Of a DNA stretch of 28,813 bases, positions 14,987-22,480 are shown in pieces; positions within the stretch are counted from its first letter, which is position 1; the number at the start of each line of letters is the position of its first letter. The translations under genes were made by a program, and so were the position numbers. Source of the DNA: an uncultured Oscillospiraceae bacterium (lineage in GTDB: Bacteria > Bacillota > Clostridia > Oscillospirales > Oscillospiraceae); contig CAKTPR010000016.1 in NCBI GenBank assembly GCA_934591725.1, positions 1 to 28,813 of the forward strand, in the 5' to 3' direction. Below the pieces are notes generated by a model that saw only the letters and a program-made list of their open reading frames with translations, was not told the origin of the DNA and searched no databases.

Positions 14987-16014
14987 GCGCCAGAGAGAGC
15001 ATAATCCCGGTTTTCGTGCCGCATCTCGGCTGCCCGCACAACTGCGTGTTCTGCAACCAGAACCGCATCTCCGGGCAGCTGGAGCCTGCGACGCCGCAGA
15101 CCGTTACAGACGAAATAGAGAACGCAGCCGCCTTTCTCCCCAAGGGAGGAAAGCGGCAACTGGCGTTTTATGGGGGCAGCTTCACGGCCATCCCGGCGGC
15201 GGAGCAGGAGGCGCTTTTGGGCGCTGCAAAGACCTATCTTGACCGCGGGGAGATAAACGCCATCCGCCTTTCCACCCGCCCCGACGCGATAGATGAGACG
15301 GTGCTGGAGCGCCTGCACCGATACGGCGTTGAGACGGTCGAGCTAGGCGCGCAGTCGATGGACGCGGAAGTGCTGCGCCGCTCGGCGCGCGGGCACACGG
15401 CGGAGGATGTGGAGCGCGCATCGAAGCTCATAAAAGCCGCGGGCTTCAGGCTCATTCTCCAGATGATGACGGGGCTGCCTGGGGACACGGCGGAGAAGGA
15501 TGTTGAGACGGCGAAGAAAATAATCGCCCTCGAACCTGACGGCGTGCGCATTTACCCGACGGTCATAGTCCGCGATACCGCGCTTTACGACATGTGGAGA
15601 GCGGGGAAGTACGCCGAGCACACGGTCGAGGACGCGGTCAGCATCTGCGCGCAGCTCGTACCGCTGTTTGAAGCGGCGGGCATACCGATCATCCGCCTCG
15701 GTCTGAACCCGACGGACGACCTCTCCGGCGGCGACGCTGTAGGCGGTGCGTATCACCCGGCGCTCGGAGAGCTGGTGCGCTCGCGCATCATGCTGCAGAA
15801 GGCGCGGGAACTGCTGCGCGGCATCACGCCGGGCAGCGCAGTGACGCTTGCCGTCGGCCGGGGCAAAGCCTCGCAGATGGCGGGGCAGCACCGCTGCAAT
15901 ACCATGGCGCTGACAGCGGAATTCGGCCTGAAAAACATCAGAATAACCGAAAAGGCGGAGCTTTCCGGGCAAGAAATTCAAATACTCGACATTGAAATGC
16001 CGCGTGAAATGTAA
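14983..16014 (+). CDS. Elp3-like radical SAM protein without acetyltransferase domain
   Basis: A 343-residue radical SAM enzyme. The cluster motif CPHNCVFC (C-x3-C-x2-C) lies near residues 17-24, preceded by IIPVFVPHLG, and GGSFTAI follows. The order of motifs matches the Elp3/radical SAM family (ELGAQSMD, LQMMTGLPGDT, YPTVIVRDTALY). True Elp3 modifies wobble uridine and has a C-terminal GNAT acetyltransferase domain; that domain is missing and about 100 residues of unassigned sequence take its place. Genes like this are often found next to rnc and smc in Clostridia as I recall them, but the reaction is not known. The GTG start overlaps the rnc stop (GTGA). The last bases carry a promoter for smc. 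Confidence 0.85.
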   Translation: MSARESIIPVFVPHLGCPHNCVFCNQNRISGQLEPATPQTVTDEIENAAAFLPKGGKRQLAFYGGSFTAIPAAEQEALLGAAKTYLDRGEINAIRLSTRPDAIDETVLERLHRYGVETVELGAQSMDAEVLRRSARGHTAEDVERASKLIKAAGFRLILQMMTGLPGDTAEKDVETAKKIIALEPDGVRIYPTVIVRDTALYDMWRAGKYAEHTVEDAVSICAQLVPLFEAAGIPIIRLGLNPTDDLSGGDAVGGAYHPALGELVRSRIMLQKARELLRGITPGSAVTLAVGRGKASQMAGQHRCNTMALTAEFGLKNIRITEKAELSGQEIQILDIEMPREM

Positions 16015-16020
16015 TATAAT
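15992..16020 (+). promoter_or_regulatory. Near-consensus sigma-A promoter for smc
   Basis: TTGAAA (15992-15997), a 17-base spacer and TATAAT (16015-16020) overlap the 3' end of the radical SAM gene. Predicted start is near 16027, leaving about 33 bases before the preferred smc start at 16060. The match is 11 of 12 consensus bases. Confidence 0.7.
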
Positions 16021-16059
16021 AACATGATTACTACGTATTGATTGAACGGGGACTTTGGT

Positions 16060-19000
16060 TTGTATTTAAAAGCACTGGAAATTCAAGGGTTCAAGTCCTT
16101 CCCGGACAAGACCCGCCTTACCTTTGAAAAGAATATAACCGCGATCGTCGGGCCGAACGGCTCCGGCAAATCCAATATATCCGACGCCATACTCTGGGTC
16201 ATGGGTGAGCAACGCTCCAAGGCGCTGCGCGGCAGCAAGATGGAGGACGTTATCTTCGGCGGCACCGAAAAGCGCGGCGCTCTCGGCTATGCGCAGGTCT
16301 CGCTCATCATCGATAACTCAGGGCACATCTTCGATTCCGACAGCAGCGAGATAATGCTGACCCGCCGCTATTACCGCAGCGGCGAGAGCGAATACTACAT
16401 CAACCGCGAATCCGTGCGTCTCAAGGATATCAACAACCTCCTCATGGACACCGGCCTTGGGCGCGACGGGTATTCCATCATCGGTCAGGGCAGGATAGGC
16501 GAGATAGTTTCGAGCCGCTCGACCGACCGGCGCGAGGTCTTTGAGGAAGCCGCCGGTATCTCACGCTACCGTTACAGAAAAGAGGAAGCGGAGCGCAAGC
16601 TTGAAAAGACGGAAGAAAACCTCCTGCGCATAAATGACAAGATAGAGGAGCTGGAAATGCAGGTCGGCCCGCTGAAAAAGCAGGCGGAGACGGCAAAGCA
16701 GTACCTTAAACTGCGCGATGAGCTCAAGGTGCAGGAAGTCTCAGCATGGATGGCGACGCTCGATAAGCTGCATGAGCAGTCGGAGCTTGTCAACACCGAG
16801 TATGAGCAGACGAAGAAAAGCCTTGAACAGGCAAAGGATGAATTGCAGGCACTCTATGCCTCATCCGGAAGCATCAGCGAGCGTATGCACCGCAAAGACA
16901 TCGAGTCCGAGCAGGCGCGCGAACGGCTCTCCGCGGCGGAGGGTCAGGCGGCTCAGTGCGAGAGCATGGCGGCTGTGCTGCGCGCGGACGTAAAGAGCAG
17001 CAAGGAGAGCATGGATCGAATGCTCGGCGACATTGCCGAGCAGGAAAACCGCGTGCGCGGCGTGCAGCAGAGCATTGACGAGAGCCTTGGCCGCATGGCC
17101 GAAATTGACCAGGAGCTGACCACGGTGCGCGAAGAGCTCACCGCGAACTCAAACATGGTCGAGGGCTGCCGCATGAAGCTCGGCGGAAGAGAGAGCAGCG
17201 TCGCCCAGCTCAGCGATAGGGTTAACAAAATATCAGTCGAAGCACGGTCAATGGATTCGCGCATCGCGATGCTCTCCGAAATGGAGAAGGACTATGAGGG
17301 CTACTCCAAGGCCGTCAAGACCGTCATGCGCGAAGCTGGGCGCGGGAACCTCAAGGGCATCCATGCACCGGTGGCAAACCTCATCCGCGCGGAGGACGAA
17401 TTCGCCCTCGCTATCGAGACTGCTCTCGGCGCGGCGGGGCAGAACATCGTCGTCGACACGCAGAACGACGGCCGCCGCGCAATAGAGCTGCTGAAGAAGT
17501 ACGATTCAGGCCGCGCGACATTTCTCCCGGTGGACACGATCCGCGGAAGCGTGATGCGCGACGCGCCGGTGAACGACTCCGGCTTTGTCGGGATCGCATC
17601 GGAGCTTGCGCAGTATGACGCGAAATATAAGGACATTTTTGAAAATCTCCTCGGACGCACGGTCATTGCCGAAGCGATGACCGACGCGATAAGGATATCG
17701 AAGAATAACGGCAACCGCCTGCGCATCGTGACGCTCGACGGACAGCTGATAAACGCCGGCGGCTCAATGACCGGCGGCAGCAGCGCAAAGGGCACGGGCA
17801 TAATCTCCCGCGCAAACGAGCTGGAAAAGCTCAGAAAACAGCGCGAAAAGCTCGCCGAAAACGAGAAGAGCTATACCCAGCAGCTTGAGCGGGCGAAGAC
17901 TGACCTTGCCGCAGTGCGCTACCAGCTTGACATGAAGCTGGAGGAGCAGGCGGAGATAAAGAGCCGGCTCTCTTCACTCGAAGCGGAAAAGCGCGCAGTG
18001 GAAAGCTCATCGGCGCAGTTGAAGCTGCTGCTCGAAAGCCTTACAGGCGACAGTCAGGCGCGGCGCGAGGCGGTGGACGCCTACCAGAGGAAGATAGACA
18101 GTTTCAACGAGCGGCTTAAAGAAAAGGAAGCGGAGATCGCCGCGATAAACGAGAAGGCCAAGGCCATCAAGGACGAGATCGCAGAGATAAGCCGCAGCAA
18201 GATGGAGCTTGAGGGCAAGCGCACCCGCGCCGACAAAGAGGCGCAGGAGCGAAACGGCGACATTCTTGACCTCGAACGCAAGGTTGCGAGGATAGAGCAG
18301 AAGAAGCTTGCCGCCGACATGGAAGAAAAGCAGATAATGGACAAGCTCTGGGAAAACTATGAGCTGAGCCATACTGCGGCGCAGGCGATGCGCCAGCCGG
18401 TGGAGAGCCTGCCGAAGGCGAACAAGCTCATCGGCGAGCTGCGCCGTCAGATAAACGCCCTCGGTACGCCGAACCTCGGCGCGATAGAGGAATACGACAG
18501 AGTCAGCGAGCGCTACGGCTTCCTCAGCGGACAGCGCGACGACGTGACAAAGGCGAAGAGCGAGCTTGTCGGCATCATCAAGGAGATCACGAGCCAGATG
18601 GAGGAGGTCTTCGTCGGGCGCTTCAAGGAGATAGACGAGTGCTTCCGCCAGACCTTCCTTGAGCTCTTCGGCGGCGGCAAGGCCGCGCTCAGGCTTGAGG
18701 ACGAAAACGACGTGCTCAACTGCGGGATAGAGATAAAGGTGCAGCCGCCGGGAAAGGCGCTGACAAACCTGAGTCTGCTCTCCGGCGGAGAGATGGCGTT
18801 CGTCGCGATAGCGCTGTACTTCGCGATACTCAAGGTGCGCCCCACGCCGTTCTGCGTAATGGACGAGATAGAGGCGGCACTCGACGAGGCGAACGTCACG
18901 CGCTACGCTGAGTATATGCGCCGCATGTCCGACAAGACGCAGTTCCTTGTCATCACGCACCGCCGCGGCACGATGGAAGAGGCAGATATGCTCTACGGCG

Positions 19001-19077
19001 TGACGATGCAGGAAAAGGGCGTATCGACCGTTATCGAGCTCGACCTTGAGGACGCGCAGAAAACTATAACGCAGTAA
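16060..19077 (+). CDS. smc: SMC, chromosome segregation/condensation ATPase
   Basis: The SMC subunit of bacterial condensin, which with ScpA and ScpB extrudes DNA loops. I choose the TTG at 16060 (1005 residues): the protein then opens with the family-typical YLKALEIQGFKSF and has a GGGG ribosome site 8 bases upstream. Another TTG at 16042 would add six residues. The Walker A motif GPNGSGKSN is at 31-39, the hinge at about 430-585 with GGSMTGGS, the ABC signature LSGGE near 907-911 and the Walker B FCVMDE ending at 935-936. Between head and hinge the two coiled-coil arms are about 255-265 residues each, clearly shorter than the roughly 330 of Bacillus SMC (1186 residues). The catalytic motifs look intact, so this appears to be a short-armed but functional SMC. 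ftsY starts 20 bases after the stop. Confidence 0.95.
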   Translation: MYLKALEIQGFKSFPDKTRLTFEKNITAIVGPNGSGKSNISDAILWVMGEQRSKALRGSKMEDVIFGGTEKRGALGYAQVSLIIDNSGHIFDSDSSEIMLTRRYYRSGESEYYINRESVRLKDINNLLMDTGLGRDGYSIIGQGRIGEIVSSRSTDRREVFEEAAGISRYRYRKEEAERKLEKTEENLLRINDKIEELEMQVGPLKKQAETAKQYLKLRDELKVQEVSAWMATLDKLHEQSELVNTEYEQTKKSLEQAKDELQALYASSGSISERMHRKDIESEQARERLSAAEGQAAQCESMAAVLRADVKSSKESMDRMLGDIAEQENRVRGVQQSIDESLGRMAEIDQELTTVREELTANSNMVEGCRMKLGGRESSVAQLSDRVNKISVEARSMDSRIAMLSEMEKDYEGYSKAVKTVMREAGRGNLKGIHAPVANLIRAEDEFALAIETALGAAGQNIVVDTQNDGRRAIELLKKYDSGRATFLPVDTIRGSVMRDAPVNDSGFVGIASELAQYDAKYKDIFENLLGRTVIAEAMTDAIRISKNNGNRLRIVTLDGQLINAGGSMTGGSSAKGTGIISRANELEKLRKQREKLAENEKSYTQQLERAKTDLAAVRYQLDMKLEEQAEIKSRLSSLEAEKRAVESSSAQLKLLLESLTGDSQARREAVDAYQRKIDSFNERLKEKEAEIAAINEKAKAIKDEIAEISRSKMELEGKRTRADKEAQERNGDILDLERKVARIEQKKLAADMEEKQIMDKLWENYELSHTAAQAMRQPVESLPKANKLIGELRRQINALGTPNLGAIEEYDRVSERYGFLSGQRDDVTKAKSELVGIIKEITSQMEEVFVGRFKEIDECFRQTFLELFGGGKAALRLEDENDVLNCGIEIKVQPPGKALTNLSLLSGGEMAFVAIALYFAILKVRPTPFCVMDEIEAALDEANVTRYAEYMRRMSDKTQFLVITHRRGTMEEADMLYGVTMQEKGVSTVIELDLEDAQKTITQ

Positions 19078-19097
19078 ATTATACAGGAGGTCAAGGC

Positions 19098-20003
19098 ATG
19101 GGATTCTTTGACAAGATTTTTTCGGGACTCACAAAGACCCGCACGAATATGGAGGAGCTTGAAGAGCTCTTCAAAAACTACAAATTCGAGAGCGACGATT
19201 TTTATGAGGAGCTGGAGGATCTGCTCGTCATGTCCGACATCGGCGCGGAGACGACCGACAAGGTCATCGAAAAGATGCGCCTGCTGTGCTTTGACCGCAA
19301 CATAACCAAGGGCTACAAGGCAAAGGAATGCCTGATGGAGATACTGATGCAGTACCTCGAAACGGGCGACAACAGCCTGAAGCTCACGACCAAGCCGTCG
19401 GTCATACTGATGGTGGGCGTAAACGGCGTCGGCAAGACGACGACGATAGGAAAGCTTGCCGCCATGCTGATGGCTGAGGGCAAGAAGGTGCTGCTGTGCG
19501 CGGGCGATACCTTCCGCGCTGCCGCTGCCGAACAGCTCGGCATATGGGCAGAGCGCACGGGTGCGGACATTGTGCGTCACGAGGAGGGCAGCGACCCTGC
19601 GGCGGTCGTATACGACGGCATATGCGCGGGCAAGGCAAGAGGCGCGGACGTCATAATAATCGACACGGCGGGGCGGCTGCACAACAAACAGAACCTCATG
19701 AACGAGCTTTCAAAGATGCGCCGCATCATCGACCGCGAGCTTCCCGGCGCGGACGTTGAGACGCTGATGGTGCTCGACGCGACGACGGGGCAGAACGGAC
19801 TCATACAGGCAAAGCAGTTTCTCGACACGGCGGGGCTCACGGGCATAGTGCTCACGAAGCTTGACGGCACGGCCAAGGGCGGCATAGTCTTTGCGATAGC
19901 GCAGGAGCTGAAGCTGCCGGTCAAGTACGTCGGCGTCGGCGAAAAGGTGGACGACCTCATCCCGTTTGACGGGAAAAACTTCGTGGAGGCGCTGTTCAAA
20001 TGA
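19098..20003 (+). CDS. ftsY: FtsY, signal recognition particle receptor
   Basis: A 301-residue SRP GTPase that docks ribosome-SRP complexes at the membrane. It has a short N-terminal helical region instead of the long acidic A domain of E. coli FtsY, as is common in Gram-positives. GTPase motifs are GVNGVGKTTTIGKLA (G1), DTFRAAAAEQL, DTAGRLHNKQNLMNEL (G3) and TKLDGTAKGG (G4), ending with GVGEKVDDLIPFD. A strong AGGAGG lies before the ATG. The order smc-ftsY is conserved in Bacillota. The last four bases (ATGA) overlap the start of rdgB. Confidence 0.97.
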   Translation: MGFFDKIFSGLTKTRTNMEELEELFKNYKFESDDFYEELEDLLVMSDIGAETTDKVIEKMRLLCFDRNITKGYKAKECLMEILMQYLETGDNSLKLTTKPSVILMVGVNGVGKTTTIGKLAAMLMAEGKKVLLCAGDTFRAAAAEQLGIWAERTGADIVRHEEGSDPAAVVYDGICAGKARGADVIIIDTAGRLHNKQNLMNELSKMRRIIDRELPGADVETLMVLDATTGQNGLIQAKQFLDTAGLTGIVLTKLDGTAKGGIVFAIAQELKLPVKYVGVGEKVDDLIPFDGKNFVEALFK

Positions 20004-20602
20004 GACTTATACTTGCAAGCAACAACAAAAACAAGCTGCGTGAATTCAGGCAGCTTGTCGAGGGCATGGACATAGAGCTTCTCAGCCAGAGCGAGGCGGG
20101 GCTGCAGCTCGACGTCGAGGAGACGGGCACGACCTTTGAGGAGAACGCCTATCTCAAGGCCAAGGCCGTTACCGACGCGCTCGGCTGCGCGGCGGTCGCG
20201 GACGATTCGGGTCTTGTGGTCGACGCGCTGAACGGTGAGCCGGGGATATACTCGGCGCGCTACGGCCCCGGACACGACGCGTCCGACGCGGACAGATACA
20301 ACTACCTGCTGAATAAGCTCGGCGAAGAGAAGAACCGCAGCGCGCGCTTCGTGTGCTGCATATGCTGCACGATGCCGGACGGCACGGTGCTGCGCGCACG
20401 CGGCGAGTGCGAGGGCGAGATAATGCACGGCCCGAAAGGCAGCGGCGGCTTCGGCTATGACCCGGTGTTCAAGCCCGACGCGGTGGAGCGCGGCATGGCG
20501 GAGCTGACGGCAGATGAAAAGAACGCGATATCCCACAGAGGCAAGGCGCTGAGAGCCTTTGCCGAGGAACTGAAGAGGTATTATAATGGCGATAACAAGT
20601 AA
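20000..20602 (+). CDS. rdgB: XTP/dITP pyrophosphatase (RdgB/HAM1 family)
   Basis: A 200-residue house-cleaning enzyme that hydrolyses deaminated purine triphosphates (dITP, XTP), keeping them out of DNA and RNA. Family motifs: an N-terminal LASNNKNKLREF (substrate binding), VADDSGLVVDALNGEPGIYSAR (metal and base pocket), GSGGFGYDPVF and SHRGKAL near the end. Length is typical. It overlaps ftsY by 4 bases and yhbY by 17 bases, so translation is likely coupled in both directions. Confidence in family is high; the symbol follows the E. coli homologue. Confidence 0.95.
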   Translation: MRLILASNNKNKLREFRQLVEGMDIELLSQSEAGLQLDVEETGTTFEENAYLKAKAVTDALGCAAVADDSGLVVDALNGEPGIYSARYGPGHDASDADRYNYLLNKLGEEKNRSARFVCCICCTMPDGTVLRARGECEGEIMHGPKGSGGFGYDPVFKPDAVERGMAELTADEKNAISHRGKALRAFAEELKRYYNGDNK

Positions 20603-20894
20603 ACAGAGAGCCCAGCTCAGGGGCATGGCGATGAGCATAGACACGATAATCCAGATAGGCAAGGGCGGGATAACGGAGAGCGTTGTCGACTCCGTGTCCG
20701 CGGCGCTAAAGGCGCGTGAGCTTGTAAAGGGCAAGGTGCTTGAAAACTCGATGCTCACCGCGCGCGAAGCCTGCGACGAGCTTTGCGAGAAGTGCAGGGC
20801 AGAGGGAGTGCAGGTCATCGGCACAAAGTTCGTGCTCTACAAGCGCAACGAGAAAGAGCCGAAGATAGTGCTGGTAAAGGACAGAAAAAAATGA
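20586..20894 (+). CDS. yhbY: YhbY, CRM-domain RNA-binding protein
   Basis: A 102-residue protein consisting of one CRS1-YhbY (CRM) domain. It starts with ITSKQRAQLRGMA, has the IQIGKGGITESVV loop (the GxxG-like RNA contact) and ends with a lysine-rich tail after IGTKFVLYKRN. YhbY associates with pre-50S ribosomal particles in E. coli, so a role in large-subunit assembly is likely. Its start lies 17 bases inside rdgB and its stop overlaps the nadD ATG (ATGA). The yhbY-nadD-yqeK-rsfS order is the same as in Bacillus. Confidence 0.95.
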   Translation: MAITSKQRAQLRGMAMSIDTIIQIGKGGITESVVDSVSAALKARELVKGKVLENSMLTAREACDELCEKCRAEGVQVIGTKFVLYKRNEKEPKIVLVKDRKK

Positions 20895-22072
20895 CAACGG
20901 TCATTTACGGCGGGAGCTTCAACCCGCCGCATCTGGGGCATGTGTCGGCGGCGCAGTCGGTATACGAGGCGCTGAGACCGGACAGGCTCCTGATAATCCC
21001 GACGAACATCGCGCCGCACAAGGCGGCGGCAGCCGGGAGCCCGGATGCTGCGGCAAGGCTGCAGATGTGCAGACTGGCCTTTTCCGGCATACCCGGCGCG
21101 GAGGTCTCCCCGATGGAGATGGAGCGCGAGGGCAAGAGCTACACCGCCGACACGATCGGTATACTGCGGGAGAAATACCCGGAGGATGAGCTTTATCTCG
21201 TCGTCGGGACGGATATGTTCCTGAGCTTTCGCGAATGGCACGAGTATAAATACCTGCTGGATAACTGCACACTGGCGGTTTTGTCCCGCGAGACGGACGA
21301 CAGGGGAGAGATACTCTCCTTCAAGCGCAGTCTTGAGGACGAGGACGGCGCGAGGGTCAGGCTCATAGAGCATGAGCCGCTGCCGATGAGCTCGGCGGAG
21401 ATACGCGCGATGCTGCCGAAGGCCGGGGGCGCGGAGCTTCTGGACGACGGGGTATACTCGCTGATAATCAGGAACCACTGGTACGCCGCAAAGCCTGAGC
21501 TGCGCTGGCTGCGGGAAAAGGTGCGGCCATACCTCACGGAAAAGCGCGCAAGGCACGTCGCAGGCTGCGAGGAGCAGGCAGTGAAGCTTGCGAAGCGCTG
21601 GGGCGCGGACGTCTATGAAGCGGCCGAGGCGGGCATACTGCACGATATAACGAAAAAACTCAGTGACGAAGAACAGTTGATAATGTGCGATAAATATGGT
21701 ATTATTCTCGACGCCGCCGAAAGGCGCAATCCGAGGATACTCCATGCGCGCACGGGCGCGGCGCTCGCGCGGGAACTGTTCGGGATACCGGACGGGATAT
21801 ATTCCGCGATACGCTGGCACACGACCGGGAAGCCGGACATGAGCCTGATGGAAAAGATAATTTACCTTGCCGACTTCACCGAGCCGACAAGGGACTTCGA
21901 GGGTGTAGAGCCGCTCAGGAAGCTCTGCTTTGAGGACATTGACAGGGCGATGGAGCTGGGACTACGGATGAGCCTTGAGGAGATACGCTCAAGAGGCGAG
22001 GACGCTTACAGGGACACGGTCGACGCGTACCTGTGGTATAAAAAAGAACAAGGAGGAAGCGCGACATGCTGA
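20891..22072 (+). CDS. nadD: NadD-YqeK fusion: nicotinate-nucleotide adenylyltransferase plus HD-domain Ap4A hydrolase
   Basis: 393 residues from the ATG at 20891, chosen because the NadD domain begins exactly there (VIYGGSFNPPHLGHVSAA). Residues 1-200 form the adenylyltransferase, making nicotinate adenine dinucleotide from NaMN and ATP, with the nucleotide-binding HLGH, IPTNIAPHK and MSSAEIRAML motifs. Residues 205-390 are an HD-type phosphohydrolase of the YqeK family: His222, the metal pair His251-Asp252, then ILHARTGAALA and IRWHTTGKPDMS. YqeK enzymes split diadenosine tetraphosphate symmetrically into two ADP. In Bacillus these are separate, adjacent genes; here one frame encodes both. 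It overlaps yhbY by 4 and rsfS by 7 bases. Confidence 0.94.
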   Translation: MTTVIYGGSFNPPHLGHVSAAQSVYEALRPDRLLIIPTNIAPHKAAAAGSPDAAARLQMCRLAFSGIPGAEVSPMEMEREGKSYTADTIGILREKYPEDELYLVVGTDMFLSFREWHEYKYLLDNCTLAVLSRETDDRGEILSFKRSLEDEDGARVRLIEHEPLPMSSAEIRAMLPKAGGAELLDDGVYSLIIRNHWYAAKPELRWLREKVRPYLTEKRARHVAGCEEQAVKLAKRWGADVYEAAEAGILHDITKKLSDEEQLIMCDKYGIILDAAERRNPRILHARTGAALARELFGIPDGIYSAIRWHTTGKPDMSLMEKIIYLADFTEPTRDFEGVEPLRKLCFEDIDRAMELGLRMSLEEIRSRGEDAYRDTVDAYLWYKKEQGGSATC

Positions 22073-22425
22073 CAGCCGAACAGATAGCCGCCATAGCCGC
22101 AAAAGCTCTGGAGGACAAGAAAGCAAGAGACATAAAGGTGCTCAGAACTACGGAGCAGACGGTGCTTGCGGATTACTTCGTGATCTGCAACGGTACTTCC
22201 TCCACGCACATAAAGGCGCTGGTGGACGAGGTGGACAAGCAGCTTTCGGAGGCTGGCGAGCCGCCGGTGCGCCGCGAGGGTCTGCGCTCGGATATCTGGG
22301 TGCTGATGGACTTCGGCTGCGTTATCGTCCATGTGTTCACGGACGAAGCGCGCAAGTTCTATAACCTTGAGAGGCTTTGGAGCGACGCAGAGGTGGTGGA
22401 TCCCTCATCCCTTACTTGCCCCTGA
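22066..22425 (+). CDS. rsfS: RsfS, ribosomal silencing factor
   Basis: A 119-residue protein of the RsfS/Iojap family, which binds ribosomal protein uL14 and blocks joining of the subunits when nutrients run low. Family motifs are seen in DIKVLRTTEQTVLADYFVICNGTSSTH and in SDIWVLMDFGCVIVHVFTDEARKFYNLERLW (here cited as the WVLMDFGCVIVHVF core). AGGAGG lies before the ATG at 22066, inside the preceding yqeK-type region. It is the last gene of the overlapping block; leuS follows after 55 bases. Confidence 0.95.
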   Translation: MLTAEQIAAIAAKALEDKKARDIKVLRTTEQTVLADYFVICNGTSSTHIKALVDEVDKQLSEAGEPPVRREGLRSDIWVLMDFGCVIVHVFTDEARKFYNLERLWSDAEVVDPSSLTCP

Positions 22426-22435
22426 CTACAGGGGC
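22418..22435 (+). other. Small hairpin overlapping the rsfS stop codon
   Basis: A 7-bp stem (22418-22424 with 22429-22435) with a 4-base loop spans the rsfS stop codon. No T run follows, so it is at most a weak terminator or an mRNA-stabilising 3' hairpin between rsfS and leuS. Confidence 0.3.
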
Positions 22436-22480
22436 GTTCGGACTAAAAATAAAAGATTAGAACAGGAGAGTTGATTCACC

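Noticed and set aside
22426..22480. Possible T-box or attenuator before leuS
   Set aside because: The gap is only 55 bases and lacks specifier-loop and antiterminator elements.
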